Made by a program: the position numbers and the translations under genes. The notes beneath the pieces are model-generated. The model was given only the letters and a program-made list of their open reading frames with translations, had not been told where the DNA came from and did no database searches. Of a DNA stretch of 36,739 nucleotides, positions 13,896-19,860 are shown piece by piece. The stretch's first letter is position 1. Each line of letters begins with the position of its first letter. This DNA is from a virus, in the IMG/VR virus record IMGVR_UViG_3300031369_000007, positions 1-36,739 of that record; one strand, 5' to 3'.

Positions 13896-14344
13896 TTAGT
13901 GGAGTTCTATGGACAATAGCGGTACTGATAATATGTTTCAGCTATTGCGTTATTGTCACAGGCATTCTCATCGTGGCGCACAACCTTATCGTCGCTTTGA
14001 AGCAGAAAATTGTTCTGTGCGTACGACGAGCCCTGCGCGTACGACGAGCGGGAGGTCGCCCACGAGGTCGCCATGTCAATGAGCCAGACCCAGAGATGAC
14101 TCCCAAGTCTGCGCCGAATGAGCTTCCGGCGTCCGGGTACATCCTGCCCGACCGACTGCCCAAGCAGCACCCGGCCACCAAACCACTACCCCAGATACCC
14201 CAGGTATCTCAGGTCTCAGTCACCGAGCCCGTTGACCCCGTGCTGCTAGCGCGAGTCCTCACCGGGCTCAGACCCCCACAACGGGGACTACTAACGCGGA
14301 TCCTCACCAGACTCAAGACCCCACAACGGAGACATCATGGATGA
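13892..14344 (+). CDS. Single-span membrane protein with basic tail
   Basis: 150 residues, with AAGGAGGAG just before the ATG and a 4-base overlap with the regulator gene. A membrane helix fills residues 5-30, followed by a very basic stretch (CVRRALRVRRAGGRPRGR) and a Pro-rich region. The end carries a tandem duplication of about 15 residues (LLARVLTGLRPPQRG and LLTRILTRLKTPQRR). Function unknown. Confidence 0.6.
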   Translation: MISGVLWTIAVLIICFSYCVIVTGILIVAHNLIVALKQKIVLCVRRALRVRRAGGRPRGRHVNEPDPEMTPKSAPNELPASGYILPDRLPKQHPATKPLPQIPQVSQVSVTEPVDPVLLARVLTGLRPPQRGLLTRILTRLKTPQRRHHG

Positions 14345-14729
14345 AGCGCTCGCCACCGCCTGGATCATCCTGGCGATCTGGCTGATGACGCTCGTCGGAG
14401 GTCTGCTCATGCTGCTGGCCGTGTGGGCCAGCTATGGGGTCATGCGGCACCAGGACCCGGCCTCGGACCGGCGGGATCCTGACCCGGCCTCGGATGAGGC
14501 GGCCTTTGTCCTGCCGGACCGGTGGCCCCAGGACGAGGAGACTCCGGAGCTCCCGCATCCGCGCATCGGTGGCGACGATGGTCTGTCCCCGGACGAGGCC
14601 GCAGCGCTGGACGAGCGGATCCTGCTCCTCCTGCATGGTTCTGGCCCGAGTGGTCAGCTCTCAGATGATGACGTCTGGAGGTGGATAGACAGGACCATGC
14701 CACCGCGGCACGGTCCTACCGATGGGTGA
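14337..14729 (+). CDS. Single-span membrane protein, 130 aa
   Basis: One strong membrane helix near residues 8-33 (IILAIWLMTLVGGLLMLLA) followed by an acidic soluble domain with helices (SPDEAAALDERILLLLHG). Overlaps the upstream gene by 8 bases. It shares the P-D-R-x-P pattern (VLPDRWPQ) with the preceding protein (ILPDRLPK), so the two may be distant relatives. Function unknown. Confidence 0.6.
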   Translation: MDEALATAWIILAIWLMTLVGGLLMLLAVWASYGVMRHQDPASDRRDPDPASDEAAFVLPDRWPQDEETPELPHPRIGGDDGLSPDEAAALDERILLLLHGSGPSGQLSDDDVWRWIDRTMPPRHGPTDG

Positions 14730-14772
14730 CGGGTACGGGTAGTGACCTATCTTGGTCACTACACGACAAAAC

Positions 14773-14805
14773 AGATCTGGCCCCCGCGGCAAGGGGGCCA
14801 GATCT
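14773..14805. terminator. 13-bp perfect hairpin
   Basis: AGATCTGGCCCCC and GGGGGCCAGATCT close a 7-nt loop GCGGCAA. It lies in the gap after the 14729 stop. On the + strand no U-tract follows; on the minus strand TGTTTTGT follows. It may be a rightward terminator or attenuator, or a leader element before the replication gene. Confidence 0.55.
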
Positions 14806-14830
14806 CGATACTCGAAAGAGACGAGACAAC

Positions 14831-14899
14831 ATGGTAGCGAACCATCGTAAAAACCGCGAATCGATCATCGTAGTGCCCGAGTCGGTGCTGTACGCATGA
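14831..14899 (+). CDS. Possible 22-residue leader peptide
   Basis: MVANHRKNRESIIVVPESVL then YA. The stop overlaps the ATG of the replication initiator (ATGA), as in translational coupling. AAAGAG lies about 12 bases upstream. It may control initiator translation. Too short to be certain. Confidence 0.35.
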   Translation: MVANHRKNRESIIVVPESVLYA

Positions 14900-15903
14900 G
14901 CGTCGAGGCAATGGCCATCGTCCTGCACCACTCACGGTCCAGGGGCACCGACAAGGTCGTCCTCCTCGGGATCGCCAACCACGACGGCGACGGCGGGGCC
15001 TGGCCCACGCTCGCGACACTGGCACGGTACGCGAACGTCGACATCCGGAATGTTCGGGCAGCATTACGTCGCCTGGAGTCTGCCGGGGAGATCCGGACCC
15101 ATCTCAACGACGGCGGGACACGGCGTACCCCTGGACACGAACGCCCGAACCGGTACGAGATCACGATCTGTTGCCCGGTCGAGTGCGATCGGACATCGAA
15201 CCATCGGATGCCAGGGGACTACGGATACTCCTGCCGACAGGGGGGGATGCCAGCATCCCCACCCCCCCGGATGCCAGCATCCCCACCCCCCCGGATGCCA
15301 GCATCCCCCGAACCATCCCCCGAACCATCAGATGAACCGTCCCTCCCCCCCTCCCCCCAGCCCAACAGCACCACCGCCGACATGACGGGAACACCAGGAG
15401 GGAGAGGAAACTCCCAGAAGACCTCCTACGGGGAGCACAGCATCAGCGCAGGCCACACCGACGACGGAAAACCAGCCGCCGGTCAACCAGACCTCCTAGC
15501 GGGGAGGGAGGACGACTCCCTGGACAAGGCCCTCCGTGCCGTGGTCGAGGGCGTGGGGAGGCCTGACCTCTCCCCTGCTCTCCTGGCCTCCTCGCCGCTA
15601 CGTGCGGCCGTGACGGCACTCGTCCGTGCCGGTGTGACGTCCAGGGCGCTGCGCGGGTCCTGTGAGGCGCACCGGTGGGCTGGTGCTGGGGTGGGGGCGG
15701 TGGTCCGGTACGTGCAGGGCCTGCGGGCCGGGGACCTCGTGGTGCGGGCACCGGTGGGGCCGCCGGAGTGTCCGGAGCATCCGGGGCAGCCGGCGGGTCG
15801 GTGTCGGGAGTGTGAGCGGGCGAGTGTGCCGCGGGCGTTGGTGGCTGGTCTGGCGGAGGGGCTCCGGGCGGCGGTGAGAACCTCCCACACCGTAAACGTA
15901 TGA
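14896..15903 (+). CDS. Winged-helix replication initiator
   Basis: 335 residues. Residues 1-95 form a winged-helix of the HTH_36 type: VVLLGIANHDGDGG, WPTLATLARYANVDIRNVRA, LRRLESAGEIRTH, then RPNRYEI, the wording seen in phage and plasmid replication initiators. Residues about 115-150 are a Pro/Ser linker with three PRMPASP units encoded by 24-bp iterons. The C-terminal half is helical and ends with a Cys/His cluster, PPECPEHPGQPAGRCREC, that may bind zinc. With the iterons inside the gene, this looks like a lambda-O-type arrangement in which the initiator binds its own coding region. No helicase gene is seen, so a host helicase would be recruited. Confidence 0.65.
   Translation: MSVEAMAIVLHHSRSRGTDKVVLLGIANHDGDGGAWPTLATLARYANVDIRNVRAALRRLESAGEIRTHLNDGGTRRTPGHERPNRYEITICCPVECDRTSNHRMPGDYGYSCRQGGMPASPPPRMPASPPPRMPASPEPSPEPSDEPSLPPSPQPNSTTADMTGTPGGRGNSQKTSYGEHSISAGHTDDGKPAAGQPDLLAGREDDSLDKALRAVVEGVGRPDLSPALLASSPLRAAVTALVRAGVTSRALRGSCEAHRWAGAGVGAVVRYVQGLRAGDLVVRAPVGPPECPEHPGQPAGRCRECERASVPRALVAGLAEGLRAAVRTSHTVNV
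15245..15328. repeat. Iterons inside the initiator gene, candidate origin
   Basis: Three copies of the interrupted palindrome GGATGC-CA-GCATCC, at 15245-15258, 15269-15282 and 15293-15306, with an exact 24-bp period. They are followed by two copies of a 12-bp unit containing CCCCCGAACCAT (15305-15328). A half copy lies near 15207. Period and symmetry suit initiator binding on one DNA face. Confidence 0.6.
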
Positions 15904-15904
15904 T
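15891..15904 (+). promoter_or_regulatory. Shared GTAA-N-C-GTATGAT promoter motif, copy 1
   Basis: CGTAAACGTATGAT, with TATGAT as probable -10. The next gene starts 12 bases later without a Shine-Dalgarno, consistent with a nearly leaderless mRNA. Related copies precede 16731, 19710 and 20388. Confidence 0.5.
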
Positions 15905-15915
15905 ACGATGTTGCC

Positions 15916-16218
15916 ATGACCACCACACAGATCAACTGGCCCACCCGGATCGGCCTCTCCCTACAGGCGTACGTAGGAACCTGGGCAAACGAGACAGAAC
16001 TCGGGTTCCACGACGACGAAATCGCAAAGATCACCTCGGACCTGGTGGATTACGTGAACCGGGTTCTCACCTGGCGTCTTTCCGGCCAGGTCCGGATCGC
16101 GTCGTCCGGGCCGATCCTCGCGGAGGACAGCGACGTCCCCGAGGAACAGATCATCCGGATCGTCGTCGAGGCGGTGGAGGGGTTCGACCTCTTCGGGTTG
16201 GTTGACCCCGATGCCTGA
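15916..16218 (+). CDS. Hypothetical protein, 100 aa
   Basis: Acidic protein with an N-terminal helix-rich part (HDDEIAKITSDLVDYVNRVL) and a short beta region. No ribosome site is seen; the promoter motif just upstream suggests leaderless translation. It overlaps the next gene by 8 bases. Family not recognised. Confidence 0.6.
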   Translation: MTTTQINWPTRIGLSLQAYVGTWANETELGFHDDEIAKITSDLVDYVNRVLTWRLSGQVRIASSGPILAEDSDVPEEQIIRIVVEAVEGFDLFGLVDPDA

Positions 16219-16663
16219 GCAGCTGTCGCTGTTCGAGGACCAGGACGTCCAGGACGTCCCGTGCCGGTGCCCCTGCTGCGGCGCCACCGGCACACTCCAG
16301 GAACTCATCGCCGGCCAGCATCTGTCCCTGCACGATCAGCGGACACATACCGGTGAGCTCGTCGCGTGTCTTGCTCAGCGAAACGACGCCGAGGCTGAGG
16401 CCCGACGCTGGGAGGGTCCGTTCCCGGAGGAGTACACGAGGTTGACCACGATCAACCCCGACGGCAGTCGTGTCATCTACACCTACGAGGGTTTCACCGA
16501 TGCGCCGGCCCGTGAGCAGCCGGGTTGGCGGTGTCCGACCTGTGGGCTCGTCGAGTTGAGCCCGGCCCGACTCGCAGCACACCACGGCGTCCTACCAGGA
16601 GATCGGGCGACCTGGAGGCGTGTGAGGTGCTGGTCCACGATAGGTACCCCCCTCACTGGCTAA
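16211..16663 (+). CDS. Zinc-ribbon protein with clamp-binding motif
   Basis: 150 residues from ATG 16211; a TTG at 16202 is an alternative start. The N-terminus PEQLSLFED holds QLSLF, a textbook fit to the bacterial sliding-clamp (DnaN) pentapeptide QL(S/D)LF. Next is CRCPCCGATG, a zinc-ribbon half, and later WRCPTCGLVELSPARLAAHH, the matching half with two His. This suggests a replication-associated adaptor that recruits or blocks the host clamp. The middle part (LTTINPDGSRVIYTYEG) is beta-rich and unrecognised. The motif match is direct; the function is inferred. Confidence 0.6.
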   Translation: MPEQLSLFEDQDVQDVPCRCPCCGATGTLQELIAGQHLSLHDQRTHTGELVACLAQRNDAEAEARRWEGPFPEEYTRLTTINPDGSRVIYTYEGFTDAPAREQPGWRCPTCGLVELSPARLAAHHGVLPGDRATWRRVRCWSTIGTPLTG

Positions 16664-16673
16664 CATATGATAT
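16660..16673 (+). promoter_or_regulatory. Shared promoter motif, copy 2
   Basis: CTAACATATGATAT, with TATGAT at 16666-16671. The gene at 16731 follows after a 55-nt leader with GAAAGGA. The spacing between TAA and TATGA is slightly shorter than in the other copies. Confidence 0.45.
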
Positions 16674-16730
16674 GGTTACACCAGTGGGGGAGACACCACC
16701 CACCACACCAATCGATCTGAAAGGAAAAAA

Positions 16731-17084
16731 ATGAGCACTCTCGAATTCTGCACATGGAAGCACGTCACCGGATCAGACACGGTCACCGATACCGTGATAA
16801 AGAGGTTCGAAAGTGACATGTGTGTCAGCGCCGTCGAACTTCGGGCTATCGCAGCTGCCTATGAGGCGGCCTGTGACTTTGCTCTGCAGAGACAGTGCAG
16901 CGTCCCGGAGTTCGCCGACTTCGTCTGCCTCGCCAACAACACCATCTACAGCGACCCCTACGAGAACGACACCACGGTCGACACCGTCAAGTCCGTGATC
17001 CGTAGCGTGCCCCTCGACAAGATCATCAAGGGTGTTCTCGCTGTGACGCGGCCGTCGGTCGCCGATTGCCTGCCGGCTGACTGA
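16731..17084 (+). CDS. Hypothetical protein, paralog A
   Basis: 117 residues, GAAAGGA before the ATG. It is clearly related to the next gene: both begin with CTW(K/Q)-(H/T)-(V/I)TGS, share AIxAAYEAACD(F/Y)AL and end with TRPSVADC. A conserved cluster (RQC and VP, LDKII) suggests a compact alpha-helical fold. No function is recognised. The two copies arose by a tandem duplication that also copied the 3' flank. Confidence 0.6.
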   Translation: MSTLEFCTWKHVTGSDTVTDTVIKRFESDMCVSAVELRAIAAAYEAACDFALQRQCSVPEFADFVCLANNTIYSDPYENDTTVDTVKSVIRSVPLDKIIKGVLAVTRPSVADCLPAD

Positions 17085-17090
17085 CCGGCC

Positions 17091-17114
17091 CAGCTCGGCT
17101 GCGCGCAGGCGCCG
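17091..17114 (+). repeat. Duplicated 3' flank of paralog A
   Basis: CAGCTCGGCTGCGCGCAGGC plus GCCG, repeated exactly at 17518-17541 after paralog B. The core CTGCGCGCAG is a palindrome. Confidence 0.75.
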
Positions 17115-17172
17115 GTGGCACCTGGATCACGACTAGGCAGGACACGCACACCACAACCGAGGAAGGACACCA

Positions 17173-17511
17173 ATGACCACCACCCAGATGTGTACCTGGC
17201 AGACAATTACCGGGTCGGCAACAATCGCCGAGACCGTGGAAAAGAAGCTCGCAGGATCTGCCAGCCCCGTCGAGTTTCGTGCGATCGTGGCCGCCTACGA
17301 GGCGGCGTGCGACTACGCCCTCAGCAGGCAATGCCCTGTTCTCGAAACCGAAGCTTTTGTCCGTCTCGTCGGAGACGTCGTCTACAACGACCCCGATGAT
17401 TACGAAACGACGGTCGGCGACGTCAAGTCCGTGATCGAGAGTATTCCCCTCGACAAGATCATCGAGAAAGTTCTCGAGGCTACGCGGCCGTCAGTCGCCG
17501 ATTGCCGCTGA
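17173..17511 (+). CDS. Hypothetical protein, paralog B
   Basis: 112 residues, related to the gene at 16731 over its whole length. GAGGAAGGACACC precedes the ATG. It is more acidic than its partner and lacks the C-terminal LPAD. The pair and their shared 3' flank make recent local duplication with divergence the simplest reading. Function unknown. Confidence 0.6.
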   Translation: MTTTQMCTWQTITGSATIAETVEKKLAGSASPVEFRAIVAAYEAACDYALSRQCPVLETEAFVRLVGDVVYNDPDDYETTVGDVKSVIESIPLDKIIEKVLEATRPSVADCR

Positions 17512-17517
17512 CCGATC

Positions 17518-17541
17518 CAGCTCGGCTGCGCGCAGGCGCCG
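17518..17541 (+). repeat. Duplicated 3' flank of paralog B
   Basis: Second exact copy of the 24-base element at 17091-17114. Confidence 0.75.
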
Positions 17542-17598
17542 CAGGCCCACGACCTAGCCGAGCACGAAACCACCCGACCCACACAAAAGGAGACCACC

Positions 17599-17952
17599 AT
17601 GGCCCTCTTCCGCAACCTCACCCCCCACGAAGTCAACCTGGTCCAGGGCGACACCCGGACCACCTACCCCGTGGACGGGCCAGCACCCCGCGTCACCACG
17701 ATCGAAGAAGCAGACGCTCCCATCCACGACGACGTCAACAGCATCGACATCGACGTCATCGTCAGTACCCTCAGCGACAAAATTACGGACCTGCCGGACC
17801 CGCAGCATGGTGTCGTCCTGATCGTTTCCAGGATGACCGCAGAGGCCGCTCTCACGCGGACGGATCTGGTCTACCCCGAGGGCATCGTCCGGGGACCGGA
17901 CGGCGTTCCCATCGGATGCAAGAAGTTCGGCAGGGTCCGGCCCACCGGCTGA
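17599..17952 (+). CDS. Conserved phage protein of the LTPHxVxL family
   Basis: 117 residues, AAGGAG 9 bases before the ATG. The opening LFRNLTPHEVNLV and the end DLVYPEGIVRGPDGVPIGCKKF match a family found in many actinophages and other phages, with LTPH near the start, VVS-x-L/M-x-A-E in the middle and an I-G-C-x-x-F end. No function has been established for it to my knowledge. Confidence 0.7.
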   Translation: MALFRNLTPHEVNLVQGDTRTTYPVDGPAPRVTTIEEADAPIHDDVNSIDIDVIVSTLSDKITDLPDPQHGVVLIVSRMTAEAALTRTDLVYPEGIVRGPDGVPIGCKKFGRVRPTG

Positions 17953-17957
17953 TCGCG

Positions 17958-18068
17958 ATGACGATCTACCTCCTGGCCTACCTGGACGGTGAAGAACTCG
18001 GTCTTCTCGGAACCGTCGAGGTCGATACCAGCACAGAAGATGAGCCCGACTGCACCGAGAATGACTGA
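17958..18068 (+). CDS. Small acidic protein, 36 aa
   Basis: MTIYLLAYLDGEELGLLGTV then an acidic tail ending CTEND. The start is 5 bases after the previous stop and no good ribosome site is seen, so translation would rely on coupling. It ends 18 bases before the mini-CRISPR. Moderate support only. Confidence 0.4.
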   Translation: MTIYLLAYLDGEELGLLGTVEVDTSTEDEPDCTEND

Positions 18069-18086
18069 ATGGGTAGTCTGGGTAGT

Positions 18087-18177
18087 GTTGTCCCCGCCCG
18101 CGCGGGGGTGATCCGTGGAGAGCTCTGATCGAGGCACGGACGTACAAGGTGTTCCCCGCGTAAGCGGGGGAGGTGGA
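18087..18177 (+). CRISPR. Two-repeat, one-spacer type I-E-like mini-array
   Basis: Repeat 1 (18087-18115, 29 nt) has the core TTGTCCCCGCCCGCGCGGGG and ends GTGATCCG. Repeat 2 (18149-18177, 29 nt) has the core GTGTTCCCCGCGTAAGCGGG with a diverged 3' end, as last repeats often do. Between them is a 33-nt spacer beginning TGGAGAGCTCTGATCG. Repeat length, 62-nt period, six-base stem with 4-nt loop, and terminal GTGATCCG fit type I-E repeats of actinomycetes. No cas gene is present. It lies downstream of the rightward early genes and is closed by a terminator at 18179, so it is probably transcribed with them. Confidence 0.7.
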
Positions 18178-18178
18178 G

Positions 18179-18209
18179 GGGCCCCGGTGAGAATCGGGGC
18201 CCTTTCTGT
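18179..18209 (+). terminator. Rho-independent terminator after the mini-array
   Basis: GGGCCCCG and CGGGGCCC close the loop GTGAGAAT and are followed by TTTCTGT. It ends the transcript that carries the mini-array. Confidence 0.75.
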
Positions 18210-18221
18210 GTAGTGGTGGAC

Positions 18222-18250
18222 TTGCCATGATGCCGCACGTGAGGCATAAT
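18222..18250 (+). promoter_or_regulatory. Sigma-70-type promoter
   Basis: TTGCCA at 18222-18227, a 17-base spacer, and CATAAT at 18245-18250. It follows a terminator directly and precedes the gene at 18282, so it starts a new transcription unit. It is the best consensus-like promoter noticed in the window. Confidence 0.6.
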
Positions 18251-18281
18251 AGTGGCAACACCAACCACCACGGAGGACATC

Positions 18282-18602
18282 ATGGGTGCTCGAACCGTGT
18301 ACGGATACTTCAGCGACTTTGAGTTCAGCGCCAACACCCCCGCCGACGTCGTCGCATCTTACATCAACGGCGCTGGCACCGACTGGTGCGAGCGCGCTGT
18401 CGCGAACGGAGCCTTCCAGAACATGGTGGACGACTACACCGCCGAGATCCAGGCCGCCCTTCCCGAGGGCGTCCTCCTCTCGGGCAGCGAGCTGACAGGC
18501 CCATACAGCTCGTGCAACGACCCGGACCTGAAGGAAAAGATCATCATCGCCATCACCGAGGTGGACCTCGAAGAGATCGTGAAACGTCACGATTTCGAGT
18601 AA
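18282..18602 (+). CDS. Hypothetical protein, 106 aa
   Basis: ATG 18282 chosen because ACGGAGGA lies 8 bases upstream; a start at 18252 lies at the likely transcription start. Mixed alpha/beta, acidic (DLKEKIIIAITEVDLEEIVK near the end). No family recognised. Confidence 0.65.
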   Translation: MGARTVYGYFSDFEFSANTPADVVASYINGAGTDWCERAVANGAFQNMVDDYTAEIQAALPEGVLLSGSELTGPYSSCNDPDLKEKIIIAITEVDLEEIVKRHDFE

Positions 18603-18670
18603 GGCGCTGGTAACGGCCCGCCTGACCCTCAGGGGCCAGACGGGCCATCACCATAAGGAGAAGATGAAAG

Positions 18671-18865
18671 ATGAAACAAGAATGGGACTACCAACAGATA
18701 GCTAGGTTCTTGGGGACGTCGTCTCTGGGATCTACTCGGAAGACCTTGTCCCGGTGGGGTGTCCGCCCCCTCCGGTACGTGCTGGGTCCCTCGGGGCGTC
18801 CCGAGGCCCGGTACGACGCGGCCGCGGTCCGAGCAGCACACGCCACCCGCCCCAGAAACCACTGA
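18671..18865 (+). CDS. Small helix-turn-helix protein
   Basis: 64 residues; AAGGAG 9-10 bases before the ATG. WDYQQIARFLGTSSLGSTRK then TLSRWGVRPL reads as a MerR- or excisionase-like helix-turn-helix, followed by RPEARYDAAAVRAAHA, a pattern seen in small DNA-binding proteins. It could be a regulator or a recombination directionality factor, but no integrase is visible. The gene ends just before a strong terminator. Confidence 0.6.
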   Translation: MKQEWDYQQIARFLGTSSLGSTRKTLSRWGVRPLRYVLGPSGRPEARYDAAAVRAAHATRPRNH

Positions 18866-18880
18866 CGACGTAGCCCCGAC

Positions 18881-18919
18881 GTAGCCCCGATCTCCGACGA
18901 TCGGGGCTACACCCTTTTT
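18881..18919 (+). terminator. Rho-independent terminator
   Basis: A 12-bp stem (GTAGCCCCGATC with GATCGGGGCTAC), loop TCCGAC, then ACCCTTTTTG. A near copy of the 5' arm (GTAGCCCC) lies 11 bases upstream. It ends the small HTH gene unit. Confidence 0.85.
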
Positions 18920-18929
18920 GTCAGGACCC

Positions 18930-19154
18930 TCACATCCCGGTACTCCGGTAGGACCAGAAGACCATTTGGAATACGGCATTTCCCGCTGCCTCCCAAGATT
19001 TTCTGATCTCGAGACTGAGGCAGGACCATGCCGGGAGTGACTCACCGGAGACCAGCGATACCCCGCCCGCCTCCTTCACGTACGCCTCGTACGCGATCTT
19101 GCCGAGCGCTACAGGAGAGAACACCGGACTCGTATCACCGATCATGGGTTCCAT
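18930..19154 (-). CDS. Conserved small phage protein, leftward
   Basis: 74 residues from ATG 19154; ATG 19145 is possible. The wording KIAYEAYVKEAGGVSLVSGE followed by LPAWSCLSLEIRKSWEAAGN matches a widespread small protein of phages and prophages (Y-E-A-Y ... G-G-x-S-L-V-S-G-x-x-L-P ... W-x-A-A), whose function is not known to me. It is the only leftward gene in this rightward region, and its start overlaps the start of the holin-like gene on the other strand. Confidence 0.6.
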   Translation of the reverse strand: MEPMIGDTSPVFSPVALGKIAYEAYVKEAGGVSLVSGESLPAWSCLSLEIRKSWEAAGNAVFQMVFWSYRSTGM

Positions 19155-19500
19155 GAGAATCAATCATGTCCGGGCCGCGGCCCGCACGGTCCTGCACGGT
19201 GTCCTCGTCGCGGCCGTCGTGATCGCCGTAACCGCGCCGCAGGTTGTCCAGGCCCTCGGTCTTGAGGGGACCGGTGGGGTGGTCGGGGGCCTGGTGGTGG
19301 CGTCGGTCGTCATCGCGCGGCTGATGGCGCTGCCGGCTGTCGAGGCCCTCCTGCGGCACCTCGGGATCTCCGTGCAGGACATCCACGATGAGCTCGGGGG
19401 CGGGCCGGCCGGCGGTGGGGCCGGCGGGTCTCGGGGATCCGGTGGCAGGTCGGTGGAGGGGCAGGGTCCGGGGTCGGGGTCGTCCGGGTCGCTGCGGTGA
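19144..19500 (+). CDS. Holin-like two-span membrane protein
   Basis: 118 residues from ATG 19144 (ATG 19153 possible). A basic start (RINHVRAAARTVLHG), membrane helix VLVAAVVIAVTAPQVVQAL, a short Gly-rich turn, and a second helix VVGGLVVASVVIARLMAL, then PAVEALLRHLGI and a Gly/Ser-rich tail. The R-x-M-A-L-P-A-V-E-A-L-L phrase is one I associate with actinophage holins. A holin would release the amidase at 7535-8302, though the two genes are 11 kb apart. No Shine-Dalgarno is seen. Confidence 0.55.
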   Translation: MGSMRINHVRAAARTVLHGVLVAAVVIAVTAPQVVQALGLEGTGGVVGGLVVASVVIARLMALPAVEALLRHLGISVQDIHDELGGGPAGGGAGGSRGSGGRSVEGQGPGSGSSGSLR

Positions 19501-19603
19501 CGACGGCGCGGAACCAGACGGGCATGGCGACGGCGTGGCAGGGGCAGTCGCAGCCGGTGCACACGTGGTGCTCTCCGGTGGCGCAGCATCTGGACACGGC
19601 CAT
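19310..19603 (-). CDS. Possible Cys-rich small protein
   Basis: From ATG 19603 the frame begins MAVSRCCATGEHHVCTGCDC and continues PCHA. Five Cys and two or three His in under 20 residues look like a zinc-binding motif found in small actinophage proteins. The rest of the frame (Pro/Arg-rich) is antisense to the holin-like gene and may be shadow. No ribosome site is seen. Doubtful, but the Cys pattern is unlikely by chance. Confidence 0.3.
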   Translation of the reverse strand: MAVSRCCATGEHHVCTGCDCPCHAVAMPVWFRAVVTAATRTTPTPDPAPPPTCHRIPETRRPHRRPARPRAHRGCPARRSRGAAGGPRQPAAPSAAR

Positions 19604-19664
19604 GATCACAATGGTGACGTTGTTGGGAGTGTCTGGTCAATGTGATACCCCATGGCCACCGTGG

Positions 19665-19678
19665 TAAGGCGTATGATA
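19665..19678 (+). promoter_or_regulatory. Shared promoter motif, copy 3
   Basis: GTAAGGCGTATGAT, with TATGAT at 19673-19678. It precedes the 30-residue peptide gene at 19710. Confidence 0.5.
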
Positions 19679-19709
19679 TGGTGTAGTCACACCATGAAAG
19701 GAGCCCACC

Positions 19710-19802
19710 ATGGGTGACAAGGACAAAGACAAGGACACCAAGGACACCAGCAAGGACGACGGCCAGACCGTCGAGATCAACCCCTTCGGATGGATGCGCT
19801 GA
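19710..19802 (+). CDS. Micropeptide of 30 aa
   Basis: GAAAGGAG 7 bases before ATG 19710. MGDKDKDKDTKDTSKDDGQT is almost all charged, then VEINPFGWMR. Promoter motif, ribosome site and following hairpin give it a complete expression unit. A short hydrophobic end after a charged, disordered part is reminiscent of peptides that dock on a host protein or of RiPP precursors, but no modification enzyme is present. Confidence 0.5.
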   Translation: MGDKDKDKDTKDTSKDDGQTVEINPFGWMR

Positions 19803-19816
19803 GTTCCCTGTACGAC

Positions 19817-19840
19817 GTGCCCCCTCCCCGGAGGGGGCAC
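19817..19840 (+). terminator. GC-rich hairpin after the micropeptide
   Basis: GTGCCCCCTCC and GGAGGGGGCAC nearly abut, giving about 9 pairs. No U-tract, so it may be an mRNA-stabilising or partial terminator element before 19861. Confidence 0.5.
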
Positions 19841-19860
19841 ACCCATGAAAGGACGCACCA

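Noticed and set aside
13892-14344. Internal 15-residue duplication as a phase-variable repeat
   Set aside because: Only two diverged copies; ordinary tandem duplication within a coding tail.
17554-18337. Two leftward open frames (to 236 and 119 aa) over the mini-array, containing SPAYAGNT and ITPARAGTT phrases
   Set aside because: These phrases are the known spurious translation of I-E CRISPR repeats; the frames are antisense to supported genes and lack ribosome sites.
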